Assembly: GCF_000959525.1 (NCBI RefSeq)
Contig: NZ_CP009832.1
Location: 248,001 to 312,000, forward strand
Source of the DNA: Burkholderia multivorans ATCC BAA-247
GTDB taxonomy: Bacteria > Pseudomonadota > Gammaproteobacteria > Burkholderiales > Burkholderiaceae
Direction: 5' to 3'
Length of the DNA: 64,000 nt
The notes under the pieces were generated by a model. It worked only from the letters and a program-made list of their open reading frames with translations. It had not been told where the DNA came from and made no database searches. Position numbers and translations under genes: made by a program. Shown here in pieces: positions 40,520 to 49,809 of this stretch (position 1 is its first letter; the number at the start of each line of letters is the position of its first letter).

Positions 40520-42607
40520 ATGTCCGCAGGCCTGAACCCCGCTCAGAACGAAGCGGTGCGCTACCTCGACGGTCCCTGCCTCGTGCTCGCCGGCGCGGGC
40601 AGCGGCAAGACCCGCGTGATCACGCAGAAGATCGCGCACCTGATCGAAGCGAAGGGCTTCGAGCCGCGCCACATCGCGGCCGTCACGTTCACGAACAAGG
40701 CGGCCGCCGAAATGCGCGAGCGCGTGTCGAAGCTGCTCGAAGGCAAGACGCTCACGACGCCCGGCAAGGAAGGGCGCAAGGTGCCCGTGAACCAGCTGAC
40801 CGTCTGCACGTTCCACTCGCTCGGCGTGCAGATCCTGCGCCAGGAGGCCGAGCACGTCGGCCTGAAGCCGCAGTTCTCGATCATGGATTCGGACGACTGC
40901 TTCGGGATGATCCAGGAGCAGATCGGCACGACCGACAAGGGCCTGATCCGCAAGATCCAGAACATCATTTCGCTGTGGAAGAACGGCCTCGTCACGCCCG
41001 AGGAGGCGATGACGATCGCCGCGAACGAGGACGAGCACCAGGCCGCGCTCGTGTACCGCAACTACGTCGCGACGCTGCACGCGTACCAGGCCGTCGACTT
41101 CGACGACCTGATCCGGCTGCCGACCGAGCTGTTCGCGAAGAACGAGCAGGTGCGCGACCGTTGGCAGAACAAGCTGCGCTACCTGCTGATCGACGAATAC
41201 CAGGACACGAACGCGTGCCAGTACCAGCTGCTGAAGCTGCTCGCGGGCCCGCGCGCCGCGTTCACGGCGGTCGGCGACGACGACCAGGCGATCTACGGCT
41301 GGCGCGGCGCGACGCTCGAGAACCTGGCGCAGCTCGGCAAGGATTTTCCGAAGCTGCACGTGATCAAGCTCGAGCAGAACTACCGGTCGACGGTGCGGAT
41401 CCTGACTGCCGCGAACAACGTCATCGCGAACAATCCGAAGCTGTTCGAGAAGAAGCTGTGGTCCGAGCACGGGATGGGCGACGCGATCACCGTCACCGCG
41501 TGCAACGACGAGGAGCACGAGGCCGAATCGGTCGTGTTCCGGCTGTCCGCGCACAAGTTCGAGCGGCGCGCGCAGTTCCGCGACTACGCGATCCTCTATC
41601 GCGGCAACTTCCAGGCGCGAATCTTCGAACAGGTGCTGCGGCGCGAGCGGATTCCGTACGTGCTGTCCGGCGGCCAGTCGTTCTTCGACAAGGCCGAGAT
41701 CAAGGATCTGTGCGCGTATCTGCGCCTGATCGCGAACGCCGACGACGATCCCGCCTTCATTCGCGCCGTCACGACGCCGCGCCGCGGGATCGGCAACACG
41801 ACGCTCGAGGCGCTCGGCGCATTTGCCGGGCAGGCGAAGGTATCGCTGTTCGAGGCCGTTTATATGGGCGGGATCGAGGCGCGGCTGTCGGCGCGGCAGA
41901 TCGAGCCGCTGCGGATGTTCTGCGACTTCATCCAGCGGCTGACCGAGCGCGCGGACAAGGAGCCCGCGTCCGTCGTGCTGGACGACATGATGGAAGCGAT
42001 CCACTACGAGGCGTATCTGTACGACGCGTTCGACGAGCGGCAGGCGCAGTCGAAGTGGCAGAACGTGCTCGAGTTCCTCGAATGGCTGAAGCGCAAGGGC
42101 ACGAAGCCCGAGACGGAAGCCGTCGACGGCGAGGCCGACGGTTTCCACAACGCGGACGGGCTCGCCGATACCGGCAAGAACCTGCTCGGGCTGATCCAGA
42201 CCGTCGCGCTGATGTCGATGCTCGAAGGCAAGGAAGAGGACCCGGACGCCGTGCGGCTGTCGACCGTCCATGCGTCGAAGGGGCTCGAGTATCCGCACGT
42301 GTTCCTCGTCGGCGTCGAGGAGGGCATCATGCCGCACCGCGGCGGCAGCGAGGACGACGGCCCGATCGACGACGAGCGGATCGAGGAGGAGCGCCGGCTG
42401 ATGTACGTCGCGATCACGCGCGCGCAGCGCAGCCTGCATCTCAACTGGTGCAAGAAGCGCAAGCGGGCGCGCGAGACCGTCGTGTGCGAGCCGTCGCGGT
42501 TCATTCCGGAGATGGGCCTCGACGATGCGCCGCCGCCGACGCCCGAGGAAGCGCCGATGACGCCCAAGGACCGCCTCGCGAGCCTGAAGGCGCTGCTGCA
42601 GAAGTGA
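40520..42607 (+). CDS. rep: ATP-dependent DNA helicase Rep (UvrD/Rep superfamily 1)
   Basis: 695 residues, the 3'-5' helicase that clears proteins ahead of replication forks. All SF1 motifs are visible: Q motif LNPAQNEAVRYLDGPCLVLAGAGSGKTRVITQKI (Walker A at ~24-31), TFTNKAAAEMRERV, DEYQDTNACQYQLLKLL (Walker B), VGDDDQAIYGWRGA, LEQNYRST, STVHASKGLEYPHVFLVGVEEGIMPH and EERRLMYVAITRAQR. The start MSAGLNPAQ aligns with the family; no strong Shine-Dalgarno is seen. It ends 41 bases before a bidirectional terminator shared with the convergent cytochrome gene. Confidence 0.96.
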   Translation: MSAGLNPAQNEAVRYLDGPCLVLAGAGSGKTRVITQKIAHLIEAKGFEPRHIAAVTFTNKAAAEMRERVSKLLEGKTLTTPGKEGRKVPVNQLTVCTFHSLGVQILRQEAEHVGLKPQFSIMDSDDCFGMIQEQIGTTDKGLIRKIQNIISLWKNGLVTPEEAMTIAANEDEHQAALVYRNYVATLHAYQAVDFDDLIRLPTELFAKNEQVRDRWQNKLRYLLIDEYQDTNACQYQLLKLLAGPRAAFTAVGDDDQAIYGWRGATLENLAQLGKDFPKLHVIKLEQNYRSTVRILTAANNVIANNPKLFEKKLWSEHGMGDAITVTACNDEEHEAESVVFRLSAHKFERRAQFRDYAILYRGNFQARIFEQVLRRERIPYVLSGGQSFFDKAEIKDLCAYLRLIANADDDPAFIRAVTTPRRGIGNTTLEALGAFAGQAKVSLFEAVYMGGIEARLSARQIEPLRMFCDFIQRLTERADKEPASVVLDDMMEAIHYEAYLYDAFDERQAQSKWQNVLEFLEWLKRKGTKPETEAVDGEADGFHNADGLADTGKNLLGLIQTVALMSMLEGKEEDPDAVRLSTVHASKGLEYPHVFLVGVEEGIMPHRGGSEDDGPIDDERIEEERRLMYVAITRAQRSLHLNWCKKRKRARETVVCEPSRFIPEMGLDDAPPPTPEEAPMTPKDRLASLKALLQK

Positions 42608-42643
42608 TGCCGCAGCGCCGGTGCGGCGATTGCGCGGACAAAC

Positions 42644-42680
42644 AAAAACCCGCGACGCGCAACGCGTCGCGGGTTTTTTA
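42644..42680. terminator. Bidirectional Rho-independent terminator between rep and the cytochrome c gene
   Basis: AAAAA, an 11-bp perfect stem CCCGCGACGCG/CGCGTCGCGGG with a 3-base loop, then TTTTTT. The A-run and T-run make it work on both strands, which fits the convergent genes on either side. Confidence 0.93.
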
Positions 42681-42694
42681 TGGCGCGGCGTGCG

Positions 42695-43588
42695 TTATTT
42701 CGCTGCGTTGACCATGTAGTCGACGGCCGCCTTCACGTCGGCATCCGACGCGTTCGACCCGCCTTTCGGCGGCATCGCGCCCTTGCCGTGCAGCGCGTAG
42801 TTGTAGACGGTGTCCATCGAGTCCTTCAGGCGCGGCGCCCAGTCTTCCTTGCTGCCGAACTTCGGCGCGCCGAGCACGCCGGCTGCGTGGCAGGCCTGGC
42901 AGACCTGCGTGTACAGCGCCTTGCCGGCCGAGGCGGCGTCGGCGCTCGTCGGCGCGGCTGCCGGTTTTTCGCCGGCCTTCGGAATCGCGGCGATCGCGGC
43001 CTGCGCGGCGGCGATCTGCGCGCTGGCCGCGTCGGCGGCGCCCGATGCGCCTGCCGCGCCGCTGGCGGGCTGCGCGGCGTTGGCGGCCGGTGCGGCCGGT
43101 TCGGGGAAGTTCGCGCCGTCGTTGTTCGCCATGTAGACGATCGCGCGCGCGATCTCGTAGTCGCTGACGTCGTCGGGGTTCGTGCCGCCGCGCGGCGGCA
43201 TCGCGCCCTTGCCGGCGAGCGCCGTCTTCAGCAGCGTGTCGAAGCCTTGCGCGATGCGCGGCGCCCAGTCGTCCTTGTTGCCGAACTTCGGCGCGCCCGC
43301 GGCGCCCGTGCCGTGGCACGTGACGCAGACCGCCTTGTACACCTCCTCACCCGTCTTGTACGTGCGCGGTGCGTTGGCATCCTTCACGTCGACCTGCGCG
43401 ATCGGCGCGATGCGCCGCGCGACCTGATCGTCGGACAGCGCGTCCGTGCCGGCGCCCGCGCGGAACGCGTGGTTCGCATAGGTGGCAAACAGAACGATGA
43501 GGGCAATCGGAATCGCGAACGACGCGATGATGAGGGCAATCAGCTGCCCGGGGGTTTTGACGGGAGATTCGTGGGGTGCTTCGCTCAT
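42695..43588 (-). CDS. Dihaem membrane-anchored cytochrome c (c5-like domains)
   Basis: 297 residues. One N-terminal membrane helix (~14-37, LIALIIASFAIPIALIVLFATYA) anchors the protein, with two cytochrome c domains in the periplasm. The haem motifs are C88-VT-C91-H92 and a second CQACH near residue 227. Each is followed by PKFGN/SKDDWAPR and an axial-ligand loop KGAMPPRGG / KGAMPPKGG, the same duplicated design. The two halves are joined by an Ala/Pro-rich linker of ~70 residues. The repeated architecture is typical of electron carriers feeding terminal oxidases. The exact redox partner is unknown. Confidence 0.9.
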   Translation of the reverse strand: MSEAPHESPVKTPGQLIALIIASFAIPIALIVLFATYANHAFRAGAGTDALSDDQVARRIAPIAQVDVKDANAPRTYKTGEEVYKAVCVTCHGTGAAGAPKFGNKDDWAPRIAQGFDTLLKTALAGKGAMPPRGGTNPDDVSDYEIARAIVYMANNDGANFPEPAAPAANAAQPASGAAGASGAADAASAQIAAAQAAIAAIPKAGEKPAAAPTSADAASAGKALYTQVCQACHAAGVLGAPKFGSKEDWAPRLKDSMDTVYNYALHGKGAMPPKGGSNASDADVKAAVDYMVNAAK

Positions 43589-43843
43589 GCTTGCCTCGTC
43601 TCCGTGAATAGGAATTGTGAGCGCGGTGCAACGGCAAAATGGCTGTCCAATGAAGCACGGACGATTATAGACGGAACGTTTACATCACGGCGAGCGGCGC
43701 GATGGCGCGTGTTTACCCGCACGGGATGCGGGTGGCGGCGGGAGCCGGCGCGCAAGGTGGACGCGTCATCGGAAACAGGGTATCCTTGCCGTCTTGCCAA
43801 ATCGTGGGCGATCTTGTTTATTGGGGTCGTTTCACTGTCTCAG

Positions 43844-43919
43844 GCGCCCGTAGCTCAATGGATAGAGTACTGCCCTCCGAAGGCAGGGGTTGCTGGTTCG
43901 ATCCCAGCCGGGCGCGCCA
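43844..43919 (+). tRNA. tRNA-Arg (anticodon CCG)
   Basis: A 76-base cloverleaf. The acceptor arm GCGCCCG pairs with CGGGCGC, followed by discriminator G and an encoded CCA. The D-arm is AGCTCAATGGATAGAGT, the anticodon stem CTGCC/GGCAG encloses loop CTCCGAA (anticodon CCG, reading CGG), and the T-loop is GGTTCGATCC. No integrase, duplicated 3' end or prophage-like genes lie next to it. Confidence 0.97.
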
Positions 43920-44125
43920 CATTGCCTGTTCAGGCTTTCCTCTCTGTCGCTTTCCGCTTCGTCGTTGTTTCCATCGCACTGATATACATCGCCGGTCTCA
44001 GCGCAGTCATGCGTGAAGGCGCGAGCACCTCACGCCGCCTCGCCGTCGCGTAAGCGCGTTATGCGAGAATCGCCCGCAACGACAACTCGAGCGACGATCG
44101 CGGCGGCCGTCTGCGCATCGCGCCC

Positions 44126-45703
44126 ATGCCGATGGCTACCACCCCGTCTTCCCCGATCGCCGGCGACATGCCGGCCGACTGGCAGCAGGCGCTGCTCGCG
44201 CGCCTGAACGCCTATTCTCCCGACGACCCCCATGCGCCGCTGCCATACAGCCGGCGGCTCGCCGACGCCGAAGGCTGGTCGCACGATCGCGCACTGGCTG
44301 TGATCGAGGAATACAAGCGCTTCGCGTTCCTCGCGCAGGCGGCCGGACATGCGGTCACGCCGTCGGTCGCGGTCGACGCCGCATGGCATCTCCATCTGCA
44401 ATACACGCGCGAATACTGGGAGGTGTTCTGTGCCGACGTATTGCAGGCGCCGCTGCATCACATGCCCGGCACAGGCGCGCCGGACGAGGCACGCGTGTAC
44501 GAGCAGCGCTATCGCGACACGCTCGACAGCTATCGTCGGCTGTTCGGCTGCGAGCCGCCGGAATCGATCTGGCCGCGTCCGGCGCGTTCGCGTGCGGACA
44601 CCGAATCGTCGCGCGCGGACGGCGGCTCGACCGCACGCGCGCCGGACGAGCGCGGGGCCGCGGCACCTGCGGCGCGGCGCAACTGGCGTAACCGTCTGCC
44701 CAAGCTGGCGTGGCCGGCAGCCGCCGCAAGTGTCGCGGCGACCTGCGCGTCGGCGCGGGACCTCAACGTGCTGAACTACACGGGGCCGCAGTTCCTCGCG
44801 TTCTATATCCCGGCCTGCATCGTCGCGCTGCTGCTGATCGTCGGCTTGCAGCAGGTCGAATACCGCTGCCGGCGCCGACGTGTATTCACGCGCGAAGCGG
44901 TGCCGGAGCTGAGCGCCGAGCAGCTCGCGTATATCGCCGGCGAAGAGACGCGCGTCGTGCAGGTGATGACGCTGTCGCTGATCCAGGCGGGCGCGATCGA
45001 TCTGAGGCGGGCCGGCCGGCTGGGCACGCGCGTGACGCTCGTCGATGCGGCGCGCGCCGGCGCCTACGCGGACGAGTGCGAATGGCTGGCCGCTCAGCCG
45101 GACGGCGAAGTGAGCTTCGGCGCGTTCCGCCAGCTCCTCGCGCGGCGCGCGGCGCAATACGCGGATGCCGTGCACCGGCGTGAATGGCTTTGGGCGCCGG
45201 GCGAGATGCGTGCGGCGCGGCTGGCGGCGCGCGCGATCGTATTGATCGTGCTGGGCACGGGCATCGCAAAGCTCGCGGTCGGACTCAGTCGCGGCCGGCC
45301 GGTGCTGCTGCTCGGCATCGGCATGGCCGCATTCGCGATCGCCTACGGCATCATCGCCGAGCGTCTGACGGGCTTCGGGCGCGGCGGCCTGTCGGTGGGC
45401 GGCCGGGCGACGCTCGACGCGCACCGCAACGATCGCCACGACGAACGCGGTACGCCGGACGATTTGCTGTGGGCCACCGCGCTGTTCGGTGCGGGCGCGC
45501 TGGCCGGCACTGCGTGGGCCATGCATGCGAGCGCGTTGATGGAGCCGCCGCCGCTGATGGCGGCCGCGATGCGCGCGGACGGAACGAGCGGGTCGTCGCC
45601 CAGCAGCCACGCAAGCGATTTCGGGCCGAGCTGCTCGTCGTCGAGTTCGTGCAGTTCCAGTTCCTGCGCGGCGAGTTGCGGCGGGTGTTCGTCGAACAGT
45701 TGA
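44126..45703 (+). CDS. TIGR04222-like membrane protein with N-terminal glycine-rich-protein-type domain
   Basis: 525 residues. The N-terminal ~150 residues carry the WHLHLQYTREYW-type block (AAWHLHLQYTREYWEVFCADVLQAPLHHMPGTG, YRDTLDSYRRLFG) of GRDP/DUF1399-like domains. The middle and C-terminal parts have three to four membrane helices (QFLAFYIPACIVALLLIVGL; RAIVLIVLGTGIAKLAVGL; VLLLGIGMAAFAIAYGII) around a TIGR04222-like cytosolic region (LSAEQLAYIAGEETRVVQVMTLSLIQAGAIDLR). It ends in a Ser/Cys-rich tail (CSSSSSCSSSSCAASCGGCSSNS) with six cysteines. Function unknown. Start could also be the ATG two codons later; no good ribosome site is visible. Confidence 0.7.
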   Translation: MPMATTPSSPIAGDMPADWQQALLARLNAYSPDDPHAPLPYSRRLADAEGWSHDRALAVIEEYKRFAFLAQAAGHAVTPSVAVDAAWHLHLQYTREYWEVFCADVLQAPLHHMPGTGAPDEARVYEQRYRDTLDSYRRLFGCEPPESIWPRPARSRADTESSRADGGSTARAPDERGAAAPAARRNWRNRLPKLAWPAAAASVAATCASARDLNVLNYTGPQFLAFYIPACIVALLLIVGLQQVEYRCRRRRVFTREAVPELSAEQLAYIAGEETRVVQVMTLSLIQAGAIDLRRAGRLGTRVTLVDAARAGAYADECEWLAAQPDGEVSFGAFRQLLARRAAQYADAVHRREWLWAPGEMRAARLAARAIVLIVLGTGIAKLAVGLSRGRPVLLLGIGMAAFAIAYGIIAERLTGFGRGGLSVGGRATLDAHRNDRHDERGTPDDLLWATALFGAGALAGTAWAMHASALMEPPPLMAAAMRADGTSGSSPSSHASDFGPSCSSSSSCSSSSCAASCGGCSSNS

Positions 45704-45925
45704 GTCGTTGGTGTAGGCGGTGGCGGCGTCCGATGAACCGTCGATGGTGGTGGCCGCTTGCCACCGCCAACCCACCAACCCGCCACCACACCCCATCCGC
45801 CGAACAACCACGCGGAACGGGCTCATCTCCTCGCATCGCCCGTACATCCGCTTCGGTAACCTGTCATCCGAAGCCGTCCGCGCTGAAACGAAATCGTCGC
45901 GCGCACGGCCCTTTGCCTGCCTCCG

Positions 45926-47869
45926 ATGATGACGCCCGTTTCCGCCGATTCCGCGCCCGTTCAACGTGCCGCGACCCTATGCCAGAACGGCCAGTTCGCT
46001 GCCGCGCTGTCGCTCGTCGCGCCGTTGCTCGACACGCCCGCGGCCGATGCCATGGCACTGCATGTCGCGGCCGTCTGCGCGCTCGGCCTGAACCGGCACG
46101 CGGATGCGGAGCACTGGTGGCGGCGTGCGATCGACACGATGCCGGCATTCGAGCCCCCTTACGATGGCCTCTGCGCCTTGCTCGTATCGCAGCAGCGATA
46201 CGCCGACGCGGCAGACGTGCTGCGCCGGCAACTCGAGTCGGTCGAGCCGCTGCGCGCGTCGCATCATCATCGGCTCGGCAAGCTGCTCGAAATGCTCGGC
46301 CGCTTCAGCGAGGCCGAACAGGCGTTCGGGCAGGCACTGCTGCTCGAGCCGCAGTCGGCGGAAGTGCTGAACGATCTCGGCAACGTGCTGCGTGTCGTCG
46401 GACGGCAGGCCGAGGCCGAACTCGCGTATCGGCTCGCGATCGCCGTGCGTTCGGATCACGCGCTCGCCCATGCGAATCTCGGCGCGATCCTCGTCGACAT
46501 GCAGCGCCTGCCCGAAGCGGAAGCCGCGAGCCGGCAAGCGCTCGCCCTGTGCCCCGATCATCCGGAGGCGCATTACAACCTCGGCGTCGCGCTGCAGAAT
46601 CTCGATCGTCTCGCCGAAGCGGAAGCAGCGTATCGCGATGCGATTCGCTGCCGCCCCGGCCTGGCACAGGCGCACAACAATCTCGGCTGCGTGCTGCGCG
46701 CGCAGGGACGCCACGACGAAGCGATGGCGGTCTTCGCCGACGCGCTCGCCCTTGCGCCGCAGATGGCCGAAGTGCACTACAACCTCGGCGCGACGTTCGC
46801 GCATGCCGGTCGCTTTGCGGATGCGGAGCGCGCATACCGCCGCGCGCTCGAACTGCGCGGCGACTATGCGGACGCGCAGTTCGGTCTCGCGACGCTGCTG
46901 CTCGGCCTCGGTCGGTTCGACGAAGGCTGGCGGCGCTATGAATCGCGCTACGCGCAGTCGACGTTCGTCCATCGGCGCACGCGCGAGATACTGCGATGCG
47001 CGCAGTGGCAGGGCGAGCCGCTCGCGGGCCGCACGCTGCTCGTGTGGCAGGAGGATGGCCTCGGCGACATGCTGCAGTTCAGCCGCTATTTCAGCGAGTT
47101 TCGTGCGCGGGGCGCGGCGCGTGTGGTATTCGCGTGTCAGCCGGCGCTGCATCGGCTCATGGAAACGGTCGACGGCATCGACGCGGTGCTCGATCACGAC
47201 GCGGCCATCGCGCGTTCGGCCGAATTCGATTACTGGACGAGCCCGCTCAGCGCGCCGCTGTATGCGGGGACGACGCTCGACACGATCCCGCCGCCGGTGC
47301 GGCTCGTGCCCGATCCCGAGCGCGTCGCGCGGTGGCGGGTGCGGCTGGACGCGCTGCCTGCCGGTCCGCGTGTCGGTCTCGTCTGGAAAGGCAACCCGAA
47401 GCATCACAACGACGCGCATCGTTCGCTGCCGTCGCTCGCGTTGCTGACGCCATTGTGGAGCGTGCCGGGCGTGCAATTCGTGAGCCTGCAGAAGGGGCAG
47501 GGCGAAGACGAGGCGCGCATGCCGCCGGGCGGCCTGCCGCTGCTGCATCTCGGTTCGGAGATCGGCGATTTCGCCGATACGGCGGCGATCGTCGCGCAAC
47601 TCGATCTCGTGGTCTGCGTCGACACGTCGATCGCGCATCTGGCGGCGTCGCTCGGCAAACCGTGCTGGGTCCTGTTGCCGAATCAGGACGTCGACTGGCG
47701 TTGGCTGCACGAGCGCGACGATTCGCCGTGGTATCCGGGCACGATGCGGCTGTTTCGACGCGGGCGCGAGGAAAGCTGGATCAGGGTGGCCGAGCGCTTG
47801 CGGGAGGCGTTTGCGGCGTATTTTGCGAACCATCGTACCGCGGCGAACGAGCCGGCCCGTGTCGGCTGA
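45926..47869 (+). CDS. TPR protein with GT9-like glycosyltransferase C-terminus
   Basis: 647 residues. Residues ~10-330 form about eight tetratricopeptide repeats (for example ALCPDHPEAHYNLGVALQNLDRLAEAEAAYRDAIRC, HNNLGCVLRAQGRHDEAMAVFADALALAP). Residues ~365-630 are a glycosyltransferase-B-like domain: LLVWQEDGLGDMLQFSRYFSEFRARG, VGLVWKGNPKHHNDAHRSL, LDLVVCVDTSIAHLAASLGKPCWVLLP. This TPR plus GT9-like combination is found near flagellar and surface-glycan loci. It is 96 bases upstream of the NeuD-like gene in the same direction, so both probably act in flagellin glycan synthesis. Start 45926 or the next ATG; both lack a strong ribosome site. Confidence 0.78.
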   Translation: MMTPVSADSAPVQRAATLCQNGQFAAALSLVAPLLDTPAADAMALHVAAVCALGLNRHADAEHWWRRAIDTMPAFEPPYDGLCALLVSQQRYADAADVLRRQLESVEPLRASHHHRLGKLLEMLGRFSEAEQAFGQALLLEPQSAEVLNDLGNVLRVVGRQAEAELAYRLAIAVRSDHALAHANLGAILVDMQRLPEAEAASRQALALCPDHPEAHYNLGVALQNLDRLAEAEAAYRDAIRCRPGLAQAHNNLGCVLRAQGRHDEAMAVFADALALAPQMAEVHYNLGATFAHAGRFADAERAYRRALELRGDYADAQFGLATLLLGLGRFDEGWRRYESRYAQSTFVHRRTREILRCAQWQGEPLAGRTLLVWQEDGLGDMLQFSRYFSEFRARGAARVVFACQPALHRLMETVDGIDAVLDHDAAIARSAEFDYWTSPLSAPLYAGTTLDTIPPPVRLVPDPERVARWRVRLDALPAGPRVGLVWKGNPKHHNDAHRSLPSLALLTPLWSVPGVQFVSLQKGQGEDEARMPPGGLPLLHLGSEIGDFADTAAIVAQLDLVVCVDTSIAHLAASLGKPCWVLLPNQDVDWRWLHERDDSPWYPGTMRLFRRGREESWIRVAERLREAFAAYFANHRTAANEPARVG

Positions 47870-47965
47870 CGACGCATTGCACGTAGCGTACCGCTTGGGC
47901 ACACCGTGCAAGACCGTGCGACGGCACTCATCGCATTTTTGTTTTTCCGTTCAATCGAGGCACGC

Positions 47966-48628
47966 GTGGACAACATCGTGATCGTGGGTTCGTCGGGGCA
48001 CGCCAAAGTCGTGATCGACATCGTCGAGCAGGCCGGTCGGTACCGGATTGCCGGCTTGATCGATTCGTTTCGATCGCGCGGCGAGCAGACGCTCGGTTAT
48101 CCGGTGCTCGGCGCCGAGCGCGACTTGCCGCAACTGGTCGACGCGCATCGGGTCACGGGCGTGCTGGTCGCCATCGGCGACAACCATGCGCGCGAGCAAG
48201 TGACGGCGACGCTCGCGTCGATCGTGCCGGATCTTCCGCACGTGACGGCCATTCATCCTGCCGCGCGGGTCGGCAAGGCTTCGACGATCGGCGCGGGTAC
48301 GGTCGTGATGGCGGGGGCTGTGATCAATCCGTGCTGTGCGATCGGCGCAGCGTGCATCGTCAACACGAATGCGTCGCTCGATCACGACGGTGTCATGGAC
48401 GACTTCTCGAGCCTCGCGCCGGGCGTCGTGACGGGCGGCAACTGCCGGATCGGACGCGGCGCGGCGATCGGCCTCGGCGCGATGCTGCGGCACCGGATCG
48501 CGGTGGGCGAGCACGCTGTCGTCGGCGCGGGCGCCGTGGTGTTACGCGACGTCGACCCGTACACGGTCGCATACGGGAATCCGGCGCGCCGGATTCGCGA
48601 ACGTGCGGCGGGCGAGCGCTATCTATGA
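47966..48628 (+). CDS. NeuD/PglD-type sugar O/N-acyltransferase
   Basis: 220 residues from a GTG start behind a GAGG site; an ATG 20 codons earlier is open but poorly conserved. The N-terminal Rossmann-like PglD domain begins NIVIVGSSGHAKVVIDIVEQAGRYRIAGLID. The rest is a left-handed beta-helix of hexapeptide repeats (VGKASTIGAGTVVMAGAVINPCCAIGAACIVNTNASLDHDGVMDDFSSLAPGVVTGGNCRIGRGAAIGLGAML). The histidine in SLDHD is the expected catalytic base. These enzymes acylate a UDP/dTDP-amino sugar. With the convergent DegT aminotransferase it forms the pair needed for an N-acylated 4-amino-4,6-dideoxysugar. Confidence 0.88.
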   Translation: MDNIVIVGSSGHAKVVIDIVEQAGRYRIAGLIDSFRSRGEQTLGYPVLGAERDLPQLVDAHRVTGVLVAIGDNHAREQVTATLASIVPDLPHVTAIHPAARVGKASTIGAGTVVMAGAVINPCCAIGAACIVNTNASLDHDGVMDDFSSLAPGVVTGGNCRIGRGAAIGLGAMLRHRIAVGEHAVVGAGAVVLRDVDPYTVAYGNPARRIRERAAGERYL

Positions 48629-48639
48629 ATGTCGCGGGC

Positions 48640-49782
48640 TCAGCCGGCGATCAGATCGACGATGCGGTGGACCATCGCATCGGTCAGCGCCGGATAGATC
48701 GGCAGGCATAGCACCTTGCGCGACGCCTCGGACGCGACGGGCAGGTTGTCGCGGTTCGCGGACGGCAAGCCGCGATACATCGGGAACTCCGAAATCAACG
48801 GATGGAAGTAGCGGCGCGCGTAGACGTCGTAGTCGCGCAGCTTGCGATAGAGCGCATCGCGGTCGAGCGGATATGCTTCGTCGACGAGGATCGCGAAATA
48901 CGCGTAGTTCGCGACCGCATGGTCGCCGCGCGGCAGGCAGCGAATCCCGCGCACGTCGCTCAGCAGCGTGCGGTACAGCGTGTCGATCTCGCGGCGGCGC
49001 GCAAGCGCGGCGTCGATGTGCTGCAGCTGCAGCATCCCGAACGCGGCGTTGATCTCGCTCATTTTCCCGTTGATGCCGGGCGCGACGACCGTGACTTCGT
49101 CGACGAACCCGAAATTCTTCAGATGGTCGATCCGCTGCTTGGTCTTCGCGTCGGGGCAGATGATCGCGCCGCCTTCGAACGTATTGAACACCTTCGTCGC
49201 ATGGAAGCTCAGCACCGACAAATCGCCGTGGGTCAGCACGCTGCCGGTGTCGGTGCGTACGCCGAACGCATGCGCGGCGTCGTAAATCACGCGCAGGTTG
49301 TAGTTGTCGGCGATCTTCTGAATTGCGTCGACGTCGCACGGATTGCCGTAGCAATGCACGGGCATGATCGCGGTGGTTTGCGGCGTGATGGCCGCCTCGA
49401 TGCGCGCCGGGTCGAGATTGAGCGTGCCGGGCGTCACGTCGACGAATACCGGCTTGATGCCGTTCCACAGCAGCGAATGCGCGGTCGCGACGAACGAATA
49501 AGGCGTCGTGATGACCTCGCCGTTGATGCGTAGCGCCTGCAGCGCGGTCACGAGCGCGAGCGTGCCGTTGGCGAACAGCGACAGATACGGAACGCCGAGA
49601 TACTCGCAGAGCGCGCGCTCGAACTGCTGGTGGAACGGGCCGCCGTTGGTGAGCGTCCTGCTTTCCCAGATCTTCTCGAGGTATGGCAGGAAGTCTTCGA
49701 GCGGCGGCAAGTGCGGTTGCGTGACGTAGATGCGTTCGTTCGGCAATTGCGCGACGGACGAGGCGGGCAGGCTGGCGGTCAT
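48640..49782 (-). CDS. DegT/DnrJ/EryC1/StrS sugar aminotransferase (VioA/FdtB-like)
   Basis: 380 residues, PLP-dependent. Features: IYVTQPHLPPLEDFLPYLEKIWESRTLTNGGPFHQQFERALCEYLG at the start, TTPYSFVATAHSLLWNGIKPVFVDV, MPVHCYGNPCDVDAI, VIYDAAHAFGV and the PLP lysine in LSFHATKVFNTFEGG (about residue 196). The family adds an amino group to nucleotide-linked 4-keto-6-deoxy sugars; VioA-type members make dTDP-Qui4N. It sits between the OGT-like gene and the NeuD-like gene beside fliC-fliD. In Burkholderia cenocepacia flagellin carries an acylated Qui4N, which fits. Rhamnose-pathway genes supplying the 4-keto sugar are not in the window. Confidence 0.87.
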   Translation of the reverse strand: MTASLPASSVAQLPNERIYVTQPHLPPLEDFLPYLEKIWESRTLTNGGPFHQQFERALCEYLGVPYLSLFANGTLALVTALQALRINGEVITTPYSFVATAHSLLWNGIKPVFVDVTPGTLNLDPARIEAAITPQTTAIMPVHCYGNPCDVDAIQKIADNYNLRVIYDAAHAFGVRTDTGSVLTHGDLSVLSFHATKVFNTFEGGAIICPDAKTKQRIDHLKNFGFVDEVTVVAPGINGKMSEINAAFGMLQLQHIDAALARRREIDTLYRTLLSDVRGIRCLPRGDHAVANYAYFAILVDEAYPLDRDALYRKLRDYDVYARRYFHPLISEFPMYRGLPSANRDNLPVASEASRKVLCLPIYPALTDAMVHRIVDLIAG

Positions 49783-49809
49783 GGCGGTCTCTCTCGAATG
49801 GCGCGGCGA

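Noticed and set aside
43844-43919. tRNA-Arg(CCG) as an occupied integration site
   Set aside because: No integrase, no duplicated tRNA 3' end nearby and ordinary composition on both sides.
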